From: Deinococcus hopiensis KR-140
GTDB taxonomy: Bacteria; Deinococcota; Deinococci; Deinococcales; Deinococcaceae
Assembly: GCF_900176165.1 (NCBI RefSeq)
Contig: NZ_FWWU01000009.1
Coordinates: forward strand, 3,039,001 to 3,103,000
Length of the DNA: 64,000 nucleotides
Direction of reading: 5' to 3'
Shown: one piece after another, positions 55,166-64,000 of the stretch
Position numbering within the stretch: position 1 is the first letter of the stretch
Layout: every line of letters begins with the position of its first letter
Program-made: the position numbers and the translations under genes
The notes under the pieces: generated by a model
Seen by the model: the letters and a program-made list of their open reading frames with translations, nothing else
Told to the model about the DNA's origin: nothing
Database searches by the model: none

Positions 55166-55720
55166 GTGCTCCTGAATACCCTTCCCGATGCCCAACTCGT
55201 GCCCCTGGCCGCGCGTCCCGGACCCCACCGGGAGGCGGCCTTCGAGGCGCTCGTGCGGCGGCACGCGGGCGGGGTCCACCGCCTTGCAGCGGGGACGGTG
55301 GGGCCGGGGGCGGCGGACGACGTGGTTCAGGAGGTCTGGATCAGCGTCTACCGCCACCTCGCGGGCTTTCGGGGCGAGGCGCAGTTCAGCACCTGGCTGC
55401 ACCGCGTCACCCTCAACGCCTGCCGCAAGGTCTTGTCAGCCCGCCCGCACCTCGCGCTGGAGGACGCCCCCGAGCCCGTGGCTCCCCACGACCTCGCGCA
55501 CGCGGGAGAGCAGGCGGATCTGCGCGCCCGCCTGGCGGCGGCCATGCGCCAGCTGCCGCCCGAACAGCGCTACGCCGTGACCCTGCGCGAACTGAGCGGG
55601 CTGGAATACGCCGAAATTGCCGAGGTGCTGGGCGTGGAGGTGGGCACGGTCAAGAGCCGCATCAGCCGGGGGCGGGCGGCGCTGCGGGCGCTACTGACGC
55701 GGAATGGGGTGACGCCATGA
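55166..55720 (+). CDS. ECF-family RNA polymerase sigma factor
   Basis: A 184-residue group 4 sigma factor. Region 2 is FEALVRRHAGGVHRLAAGTV then DDVVQEVWISVYRHLAGFRG; region 4 is QLPPEQRYAVTLRELSGLEY with the helix-turn-helix EIAEVLGVEVGTVKSRISRG. No region 3 and no extra C-terminal domain. The GTG at 55166 is a reasonable but unproven start. It heads an operon with an anti-sigma-like gene and an RseB-like gene, so it is likely released on envelope stress. Confidence 0.9.
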   Translation: MLLNTLPDAQLVPLAARPGPHREAAFEALVRRHAGGVHRLAAGTVGPGAADDVVQEVWISVYRHLAGFRGEAQFSTWLHRVTLNACRKVLSARPHLALEDAPEPVAPHDLAHAGEQADLRARLAAAMRQLPPEQRYAVTLRELSGLEYAEIAEVLGVEVGTVKSRISRGRAALRALLTRNGVTP

Positions 55721-55780
55721 AGAGGGACAGAGGGCGGACGGCAAAGAGCAAAAGGCCAGCGGCAAAGGGTGGGGACAACC

Positions 55781-56071
55781 ATGAATGAACGTGAATTGGA
55801 CGAGTTGTTCGGGCGAGTGCGGGAGGAAACGCCCGCCGATGCTGGGGCCGCTGAGCGGTTTCTGGCCTGGCACCGGGCGAATTTGGCAGAAGTGCCCGGC
55901 GCTTCGCCTCCACTTCGTCCCCTTCCCGCTGCGCGACGGGCCGTATGGTGGCCAGCCCTGCTCGCCTCGGCGGCGGTGCTGACGGGGGCCCTGATGGTGC
56001 GGCCCTCACCCGAGCTGCCCACCAGCGCCGCCTACGACGCCTATCAGGGCGTGCTGGGAGAGGGCTGGTGA
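55781..56071 (+). CDS. One-pass membrane protein, probable anti-sigma factor
   Basis: A 96-residue protein: a cytoplasmic acidic N-terminus (MNERELDELFGRVREETPAD, reminiscent of anti-sigma starts), one membrane helix (WWPALLASAAVLTGALMV) and a short outside tail. No zinc-binding HxxxCxxC motif. It is called an anti-sigma factor mainly by position between the ECF sigma factor and the RseB-like gene; the latter overlaps its stop (GTGA). Confidence 0.6.
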   Translation: MNERELDELFGRVREETPADAGAAERFLAWHRANLAEVPGASPPLRPLPAARRAVWWPALLASAAVLTGALMVRPSPELPTSAAYDAYQGVLGEGW

Positions 56072-56835
56072 GGCGGGGGGCGTGGCTCGTGGCCCTGCTG
56101 CCGGTCACAGCGGGGGCGAGCGATCTGGACGATCTGACGGCGGTGCTGCGGCAGGCGCGGACGCACACAGCCCGGGGGACTGTGGAGGTCAGCGTCTTTT
56201 TCCCACCCCGCGAGGTGCCCACCCGTTTGGCATCGGTGCTGCCCACGGTGCCCTTCCGTCCGGCGCTGCTGGGCAAGAATTTCAACGTCACGCAGCAACC
56301 TGCGTCCCCGGTGGCGGGGCGGGACGTGACCCGCTTCGCCCTCGTGCCGAAGGTGGGGCAGGCAGCGCGCTGGACCCTGTGGGTGGACCGCACGTGGAAT
56401 GTGCCGCTCGCTTTCGAGGAACGGATGCCGGACGGCACGCTGGCGCGGCGGGCCACCTTCACGCAGATCGAGCCCAGGCTCGCGGCGCGGACGCTCAAGG
56501 TGCCGGGCGTTCCCTCTGGCCTGGGCGCAGCGCTGCGCGCCGCACTGCCCGGGCTACGGCCACCGCCCGGCTTTGTGCCCACGGCCGTCGCCACCCGCAA
56601 GGCCGGGGGTCTGGAGGTCACCCTGGGCGACGGGGCCAATGTGCTCGCGCTGGTGTTGGCCCCCAGAAGCGTTCGCGCCGCCCCCGGCGTTGCCTCCCGG
56701 CAAGTGGGGGGACGCTTCGTGTGGCTGGTGGGCAACCTGCCGGGCACAGACCTCCAAGCCGCCCTCTCCGGCATTCGGCGGGTGGACGACACGCCGCTGG
56801 GAACTTTTCTGCCTCCCACCGACTCTAAAGATTGA
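56068..56835 (+). CDS. Exported RseB/MucB-like protein
   Basis: A 255-residue exported protein with a short signal peptide (RRGAWLVALLPVTAGASD). The first part after it (LTAVLRQARTHTARGTVEVSV) and the central RFALVPKVGQAARWTLWVDRTWNVPLAF region, where a protein reads the state of a partner, match MucB/RseB sigma-factor regulators; the C-terminal end is a sandwich (GGLEVTLGDGANVLALVLAP). Its likely role is to bind the anti-sigma factor outside the membrane. Confidence 0.65.
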   Translation: MRRGAWLVALLPVTAGASDLDDLTAVLRQARTHTARGTVEVSVFFPPREVPTRLASVLPTVPFRPALLGKNFNVTQQPASPVAGRDVTRFALVPKVGQAARWTLWVDRTWNVPLAFEERMPDGTLARRATFTQIEPRLAARTLKVPGVPSGLGAALRAALPGLRPPPGFVPTAVATRKAGGLEVTLGDGANVLALVLAPRSVRAAPGVASRQVGGRFVWLVGNLPGTDLQAALSGIRRVDDTPLGTFLPPTDSKD

Positions 56836-56877
56836 AGTCCCTTTCTTTCACCCTCCTGACCCTGCCCTGGAGTGCCC

Positions 56878-58143
56878 ATGTCCCTGACCCCCCTTTCCCG
56901 CAAGCTCACCCCCGAGGACGCCGCGCACCTGCTGCGGCGCACGTCCTTCGGAGCTCCGGAGGCCCAGATTCGCGCCCTCACGGGGCAGGACGCCCGCCAG
57001 GCCGTGCGCAAGCTGCTCGCTTTCGGCGACGCCCGCGCGCCCGGCAATCCCTTCGATCCCTCGCAGGCGGCCACTCCTGGGGCAGGCATTCAGCTCACCC
57101 GCGCCGGGTGGCTGTTCGAGATGCTCTACGGTCCCCATCCCCTGCGCGAGAAGTTGGCGCTGACCTGGAGCAACCACTTCGTGATCGGCACGGATAAGGT
57201 GCGGAACATCCCGGCGCTGACGCAGTATCTGAACCTGCTGCGTGTCCACGCCGCGCCCACCGACTTCGCGGCGTTCGCCCTGGCGGTGGCCCAGTCCCCG
57301 GCGATGCTGGACTACCTCGACAACGACAAGAACAAGAAGGGCAAACCCAACGAGAACTTCAGCCGCGAGTTGCTGGAACTGTTTACCACCGGCATCGGGC
57401 ATTACACGGAAGACGACGTGCGCGAGGGCGCGCGGGCCCTGACTGGCTGGACCTACGAGGGCGGGCGAGGCAACGACAACTTCCTGCAGGCCCCCCACTT
57501 CGTCTTTCAGCGCGAGCGGCACGACGCGGGACAAAAGGCCTACCTGGGCAGATCGGGCAACCTGGGCGGCGAGGACATCGTGCGCCTGGCCGCCTCGCAC
57601 CCGCAGACCGCCGCCTTCGTGTCGCGCAAGCTGCACCGCGCCTTCGTGGCCGATACCCCAGACGAGGGGTCCGTCACCGCCAGTGCCGAGACCTGGCGGA
57701 GAACGAAGGGCGACGTCCGCACTGTACTGGAAGAACTGCTGTCCAGCGAAGCCTTTTACAGCAGCCGCGCCGCCATCATCCGCAGCCCGGTAGAGTTCAT
57801 CGTGGGCGCCGTGCGGGCGCTCGGAGGGCCAGGGCTCGGGGCCAAGCAGATTATCAACTTAACCCAGACTGCCGGCAGGATGGGGCAACTCCTCCTGCAG
57901 CCCGAGACCGTGAAGGGCTGGGACGGCGGACGCGAATGGATCAACGACTCCACCCTCCTCACGCGGATGCAGGTGGCGGCGGCCCTGACCCTGGGCAAAA
58001 CGGCCCCCGAACTGAAGGAAGCTCCCGATTCGCTCGCCCTGCTGGGCAGCGAGCGGGGCCTGCTGCGCGCAGCGCTGGACGGCCTGAACGCCAGGCAGCG
58101 GACGTACCTGACCTTCATCAGCCCGGAGTTTCAACTCGCTTGA
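56878..58143 (+). CDS. DUF1800 domain protein
   Basis: A 421-residue protein of the DUF1800 family: LTPEDAAHLLRRTSFGAPEA at the start, WLFEMLYGPHPLREKLALTW then SNHFVIGTDK, the conserved NENFSRELLELFTTGIGHYT, RALTGWTYEGG and VSRKLHRAFVADTP. No obvious signal peptide. DUF1800 genes are almost always paired with DUF1501 genes, as here, but the function is unknown. The ATG at 56878 follows GGAG. Confidence 0.92.
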   Translation: MSLTPLSRKLTPEDAAHLLRRTSFGAPEAQIRALTGQDARQAVRKLLAFGDARAPGNPFDPSQAATPGAGIQLTRAGWLFEMLYGPHPLREKLALTWSNHFVIGTDKVRNIPALTQYLNLLRVHAAPTDFAAFALAVAQSPAMLDYLDNDKNKKGKPNENFSRELLELFTTGIGHYTEDDVREGARALTGWTYEGGRGNDNFLQAPHFVFQRERHDAGQKAYLGRSGNLGGEDIVRLAASHPQTAAFVSRKLHRAFVADTPDEGSVTASAETWRRTKGDVRTVLEELLSSEAFYSSRAAIIRSPVEFIVGAVRALGGPGLGAKQIINLTQTAGRMGQLLLQPETVKGWDGGREWINDSTLLTRMQVAAALTLGKTAPELKEAPDSLALLGSERGLLRAALDGLNARQRTYLTFISPEFQLA

Positions 58144-58233
58144 ACGGGGTTGGGTTCTGGGCGTGGGGACTGGGAAAAAGCCCTTCCCCGTTTCTCACGC
58201 CCAAGCCCTCATCCCTGTCCCGGAGGGACACCT

Positions 58234-59390
<1,157 letters not shown>

Positions 59391-59403
<13 letters not shown>

Positions 59404-59843
59404 GCGTGCGGACGCTGGGGGGCCTCCTCGCGGGGCTGGTGGCCCTCTCCGCTCCAGTGGCGTTGTCCATGCCCCGCTACCGCCTCACCGCCGCCCACCA
59501 GCTCGGCTACGACAAAGGTGATCCCCTGTGGGAATACTCGGGCAAGGTCATGCCCTGCACGACGTGCCACACGCGCCCGCAGGGGGGGCAGGGCTGGAAC
59601 CCATTCGGCGAGAGCCTGCGCGCGGGCTTCCGTGAGCAGCCGGGAGCCAAATTCGGAGCGGTGCTGTACAGCGTGCTTCAGAAGAAGGCCGACGCGGATG
59701 GTGACGGCTACCCCGATGCCCTGGAGTTCTACGCGCACACCCTGCCCGGCGATCCCAAAAGCCTACCTGCCAGACCCCTGGCCGGGCTTCAGGCCGAGTT
59801 CGAGCAGGCGGGCGGCCTGAAACAGTACACACCGAAAAAGTAG
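59391..59843 (+). CDS. Exported protein with CxxCH haem motif and EF-hand-like site
   Basis: A 150-residue exported protein: hydrophobic signal (GGLLAGLVALSAPVALSM), a single haem-binding CTTCH at about residues 56-60, and an EF-hand-type calcium loop DADGDGYPDALEF at about residues 100-112. The combination suggests a one-haem electron carrier or a calcium-binding cap protein. It overlaps the DUF1501 gene by 13 nt, so it belongs to that operon. Confidence 0.7.
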
Positions 59844-59896
59844 CGCTCACCCACCTGCTCTGGCCCCGGACCCCTCCGGGGTCAGTTGCGCGGAAA

Positions 59897-59924
59897 ACGA
59901 AACAACCCCGCCGGAAAGCGGGGC
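59897..59924 (-). terminator. Terminator of the small minus-strand gene
   Basis: On the minus strand an AGCCCCGC/GCGGGG stem (59923-59918 with 59911-59906) is followed by TTGTTTCG, about 25 nt after the stop codon of the small gene at 59947. Confidence 0.6.
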
Positions 59925-59946
59925 TGAAAGGGTGCGGCAGAAAGGT

Positions 59947-60150
59947 TCAGGCGGCGAGTTCGGCCTGGATCACCTGAAGGCGGCGGCCTCCAGCGAGCTG
60001 GCCGACGATCTCGTGGCGCAGCGCGTTGGCGCTTTCCAGCCCCAGGTCCTCAATCAGGCGAACGAAGTCAACGGGTTGGTAGCCCTGCTCCAGACCTTCC
60101 TGGGCGTGGAAGAAGTACGCCACCAGCTCTTCGAGGTTCAGGTTGTGCAT
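59947..60150 (-). CDS. Small conserved-looking protein
   Basis: A 67-residue acidic, helical cytoplasmic protein (MHNLNLEELVAYFFHAQEGL; FVRLIEDLGLESANALRHEI). No known domain. It has its own promoter box and terminator, so it is a separate single gene. I do not recognise it. Confidence 0.65.
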   Translation of the reverse strand: MHNLNLEELVAYFFHAQEGLEQGYQPVDFVRLIEDLGLESANALRHEIVGQLAGGRRLQVIQAELAA

Positions 60151-60156
60151 GGCTTT

Positions 60157-60162
60157 AATATA
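60157..60162 (-). promoter_or_regulatory. -10 box of the small gene
   Basis: TATATT on the minus strand, 6 nt before the ATG at 60150. Confidence 0.45.
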
Positions 60163-60219
60163 CTTTTAAATCTCTGAACGTGTTCTTACTTCCCCCCCCC
60201 TTTCAACTGAAGCCCCGCC

Positions 60220-61116
60220 TCACCGCTGCAGCTCCCTTTCCCACGTGATCCACATGGGCTCCGGACGGTAGCCAAGGCGAGAATTCACGCGCAGCATGGG
60301 CAAATTCAGGACCGTACCGCCCGTCTCTGCCCGGCCGTAGCCCTGATCCCGCGCCCAGGTGAGGGCCGCCGCCTTAAGAACAGTCGCCACCCCCTTCTTT
60401 CTGTGCATAGGATGAGAGACGGTCTGCTCGCTCTCGACTGCAGCGGTTCGCAGGGTCAGCCGGGTACTGGCAATGGGCTCTCCCCGGAAGCGGATGACAA
60501 ACGCCGCTTCCTCACGCAGAATCACCTCACGTAAACCGTCCCGGGTCAGGGGATCCGGCGTGGTGGTGGGATTGCGGGGGGCGTCCTTCAACCCGATTCG
60601 GTAGAGGGCGTGCAGGGCTTCCCAGTCGCTCTCCGGGGCGTCTTCTCTCAACCGCTCTCCCTCGTACCCCTGCAGAAAGAGTTTTTCTTCGAGGGGCTGA
60701 AAGGGGGCCGCGCCGAAAGCCGTCAGGTCCAGGTGCGCACCCCACGACTGCCAGGCATTGCGAAATCCTGCCGCGTGGAAAAAGTGCATCACTTCCGGCC
60801 AGTCCTCGCGGGTCACGCCCAGCAGGCGGGAAAAGCCCGTGGGCAGCCGCACCAGCAGGGCGAGGTACAGGGGCGTGAAGGCTGCCGCGTCCCCCGCAAA
60901 ATCGAGCCGCAGGGCGTCTGGGCTGCCGGGGGCGAAGGGCTGAAAGGACGCGGTGGCGATTACCCCGCCCGCCCGCTCGGCCACCAGGCGGATTCGCCGG
61001 GGATCACGGCTCTCCCCGAATTGCTCGGGGAGATATACCCACTGGCCGCGCACGCTTTCGGTCGTGAGGTGGGCGGCGATGGGGGCATCCGAGTTGAGAA
61101 AGGGCCGGACGTTCAA
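60220..61116 (-). CDS. GNAT family acetyltransferase (two GNAT-like halves)
   Basis: A 298-residue acetyltransferase with two GNAT-type halves. The C-terminal half has the acetyl-CoA loop VSHPMHRKKGVATVLKAAAL, then LPMLRVNSRLGYRPEP as motif B. The N-terminal half lacks a clear loop and may be a substrate-binding copy. The TTG start overlaps the stop of the upstream GNAT gene (TTGA). Substrate unknown. Confidence 0.8.
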   Translation of the reverse strand: MNVRPFLNSDAPIAAHLTTESVRGQWVYLPEQFGESRDPRRIRLVAERAGGVIATASFQPFAPGSPDALRLDFAGDAAAFTPLYLALLVRLPTGFSRLLGVTREDWPEVMHFFHAAGFRNAWQSWGAHLDLTAFGAAPFQPLEEKLFLQGYEGERLREDAPESDWEALHALYRIGLKDAPRNPTTTPDPLTRDGLREVILREEAAFVIRFRGEPIASTRLTLRTAAVESEQTVSHPMHRKKGVATVLKAAALTWARDQGYGRAETGGTVLNLPMLRVNSRLGYRPEPMWITWERELQR

Positions 61117-62021
61117 GCCTCGCGCTCCCAGGCGGTCCAGTCGGGTTCGATGTTCGCCCCCAGCCGCCGCAGCACACCCAGGTACGCCCGGTCCCGCGCG
61201 CTGCCCGCCACGTTCAGAAAGCCCATCCCCTCAGCCTGAAGCCTTCGCGCGACGTGCGCCAGCAGGGCCGTTCCCAGTCCACGGCGGCGATGCTGCGGAT
61301 GAACAGTCAGCACCGCGTTCCAGGCCCCCAGCCCCGAGCGCTCGGGCACGGCGAGTCCCACCAGTTCGTCCCCGTGCCACGCCGCGAAGGCGGCCTGCCA
61401 GAGGCCGTCGTCATCGGTCACCGTCTCCCCCGCTGGCGGGATGGTGGGTGGAGCGCTCACCTTGTCCTCCCGGGTCACGGCATAGAGGTTGGACAGGCGG
61501 GCGTCGCCCTGCCAGGGGGCGGCGGGTTCCAGACGGTAGCCCCGCTCCGCCGATCCCGCTTCCAGCCACCTGGTGTCGGCCTGCCACCCCTTCAGGTGAA
61601 AGCCCCCACCGAAGGTGCGGTGAACCTCGCGAAAGCCGAGGGCGGGCAGGTCCGGCTGGGCGGGCAGGTAATCCTCGCGCACGCTGGTCCACAGGTGGGT
61701 CCGGCCAGCCGCACGGGCCCGGGCCGAGAGTCGCTCCAGCAGCGACTGGGCTGTCCCGTCTTCCCGGTGGTCCGGATGCAGGTTCAAACCCACCCAGCCG
61801 TGGAAAGGGTGGAAGTCCGGCAGCCACAGCGAGCCCAGGCCCTGTAACCGCCCGCCCTGTTCGGCGACCACATAACCGTGGTCCTCTCGCGACAGGGCAG
61901 CGGCAAGCTTTGCCGCCGTGCTGTGGAAGTGCGGCTCGCTGACGCTATTTCGCAAAAGCACAGCCAGAAAGGCGTCGTCAGGTATGGCGGGGCGCGTGTG
62001 CACGGCGGAGAGAACAGGCAT
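61113..62021 (-). CDS. GNAT family acetyltransferase (two GNAT domains)
   Basis: A 302-residue protein with two GNAT domains. The first has VGLNLHPDHREDGTAQSLLE as its acetyl-CoA loop; the second has LTVHPQHRRRGLGTALLAHV. Similar in layout to its neighbour, so the pair probably arose by duplication and acts on related substrates. The ATG at 62021 follows AGGATGG. Confidence 0.82.
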   Translation of the reverse strand: MPVLSAVHTRPAIPDDAFLAVLLRNSVSEPHFHSTAAKLAAALSREDHGYVVAEQGGRLQGLGSLWLPDFHPFHGWVGLNLHPDHREDGTAQSLLERLSARARAAGRTHLWTSVREDYLPAQPDLPALGFREVHRTFGGGFHLKGWQADTRWLEAGSAERGYRLEPAAPWQGDARLSNLYAVTREDKVSAPPTIPPAGETVTDDDGLWQAAFAAWHGDELVGLAVPERSGLGAWNAVLTVHPQHRRRGLGTALLAHVARRLQAEGMGFLNVAGSARDRAYLGVLRRLGANIEPDWTAWEREA

Positions 62022-62182
62022 AGCGCCATCCTGCCGAAGACCTGTGACGAAGGCCAATCCAGGCGATAGGCCGGATGGCTTACTCCTGCATATGCGTCTC
62101 CCGCAGACCCAAACGCCTGCCATTCCACGGAGAAACGGCGTATGCACCGCGATTCATACTCAGATCACATTCACATAGCCGC

Positions 62183-62211
62183 TTGACATGATTACGTCCC
62201 AGCCGTATTCT
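62183..62211 (+). promoter_or_regulatory. Near-consensus promoter with no adjacent gene
   Basis: TTGACA (62183-62188), 17-nt spacer, TATTCT (62206-62211). It reads into a 160-nt region before the GntR gene, where a terminator-like hairpin occurs. Confidence 0.65.
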
Positions 62212-62217
62212 GCCCTC

Positions 62218-62325
62218 ACCGGAATGGAAGCGCCATCGGTGTGCTTGTTCCCCGGACCGGAGTATCCCCAGAATCTGCTCGTCTCGCGCACCCCGCCCTT
62301 TGAGGTGGGGTGCGTCTCTTTCTCG
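62218..62325 (+). ncRNA. Candidate small RNA or attenuated leader
   Basis: The strong promoter at 62183-62211 and the terminator-like hairpin at 62287-62314 bracket about 110 nt with no coding frame. It may be an independent small RNA or the leader of the GntR gene. The 350 nt before GntR hold no other gene. Confidence 0.3.
62287..62321 (+). terminator. Terminator-like hairpin
   Basis: An 11-bp stem with one G-T pair (62287-62297 with 62304-62314) and a 6-nt loop is followed by TCTCTTTCTCG. Confidence 0.5.
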
Positions 62326-62371
62326 TGGGGCACGCTTGACAGCGGCGGCCCCCGCGCCGCACCCTCGCCGC

Positions 62372-62791
62372 ATGGAACGGTCGGACGGGCAAGCGGCGCT
62401 GCTGCGTGAGTGGACGGAGACCCTTGACCTGACGAGGAATGTGCCCCTCTACCTCCAGCTTCAGGAGGCCATCGGGCAAACGATTTCACGGGGACAGTTG
62501 CGGCCTGGCCAGGCGCTGCCCCCGGTGCGGACGCTGGCCGCCGGACTGAACCTCGCGCCGGGCACCGTCAGCCGGGTGTACGCGGCGCTGGGGCGCGCGG
62601 GCCTGACCGAGAACCGGGCCGGGGCAGGCACGGTGGTGGCGGCGGGCGCATGGCAGGGAAGGCTGGAGCAGGAGGCCGGTCTGCGCGAATTGCGAACGCT
62701 GCTGGAGCAATTGCTGGCCGCCGGGCTCGGCTCCGCACAGCTACGAGAGGTGGTGGAGGACGTGCTGACCGGCTCTTCATCGCCGCTGTGA
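62372..62791 (+). CDS. GntR-family (YtrA-type) transcriptional regulator
   Basis: A 139-residue repressor of the short YtrA group. The winged helix lies at residues about 20-90: VPLYLQLQEAIGQTISRGQL, ALPPVRTLAAGLNLAPGTVS and VYAALGRAGLTENRAGAGTV. A helical C-terminal tail of about 45 residues replaces a ligand-binding domain. Members usually control nearby transporters; no transporter is adjacent here. Confidence 0.88.
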   Translation: MERSDGQAALLREWTETLDLTRNVPLYLQLQEAIGQTISRGQLRPGQALPPVRTLAAGLNLAPGTVSRVYAALGRAGLTENRAGAGTVVAAGAWQGRLEQEAGLRELRTLLEQLLAAGLGSAQLREVVEDVLTGSSSPL

Positions 62792-62836
62792 AGACGACTC
62801 CCGCACTCCTCTTCGGCCCACTTCGCCCGCAGCCGG

Positions 62837-62842
62837 TACACT
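62837..62842 (+). promoter_or_regulatory. -10 box of tkt
   Basis: TACACT, 7 nt before the ATG at 62850; no Shine-Dalgarno. Confidence 0.45.
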
Positions 62843-62849
62843 GGCCCTC

Positions 62850-64000
<1,151 letters not shown>

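Overview
The window reads as chromosomal DNA of a Deinococcus-type bacterium (Deinococcota). The evidence is the strongly GC-rich coding, the protein sequences (AlaRS, GroES/GroEL, Obg, L21/L27, 7Fe ferredoxin, SufE, lipoprotein subtilases) and a start-site habit typical of that genus: many genes have a TAnnnT -10 box only 5-7 nt ahead of the start codon and no Shine-Dalgarno, the arrangement of leaderless mRNAs. The assignment is inferred; no rRNA gene is present. I see no tRNA, CRISPR array, prophage or intact insertion sequence.

Layout. 0-18 kb: amidohydrolase, a REC-wHTH-BTAD response regulator, a decayed aminoglycoside acetyltransferase gene, alaS, small DNA-binding/hypothetical genes, a phosphoesterase, a rhodanese/SufE sulfur-transfer pair, RdgB, a 2H phosphoesterase, CorA, a YbjN-MerR operon with a palindromic operator, ferredoxin, a nucleotidyltransferase coupled to a two-component system, and a DUF1232 protein. 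18-22 kb: rplU-rpmA-obg, cyclophilin, cmk. 22-29 kb: two large lipoproteins (S8 protease, FN3-type), an M16 peptidase pair and an RluA-like protein. 30-34 kb: a decayed two-gene operon, then a GGDEF gene with a ribbon-helix-helix tail coupled to a deaminase-Nudix-methyltransferase fusion, the most unusual locus here. 34-41 kb: groES-groEL, small enzymes, a cluster of DnaA boxes and trpF.

41.8-55 kb is a B12 region. A cobalamin riboswitch precedes btuF-cobO-cobB-cbiB-threonine-phosphate decarboxylase-cobQ-cobU-cobT, almost all joined by overlapping start/stop codons. A MATE exporter is divergent. A second minus-strand cluster carries the alpha-ribazole phosphatase (with xth) and a DtxR/MntR regulator coupled to cobS. 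No corrin-ring genes are present, so the set suits salvage and late assembly of adenosylcobalamin from imported or elsewhere-made precursors.

55-60 kb holds an ECF sigma factor, a one-pass membrane protein and an exported RseB-like protein (a likely envelope-stress module), then a DUF1800-DUF1501-CxxCH/EF-hand export operon. The end holds tandem GNAT genes, a promoter-hairpin pair that may be a small RNA, a GntR regulator and the first 1151 nt of transketolase, cut by the window edge.
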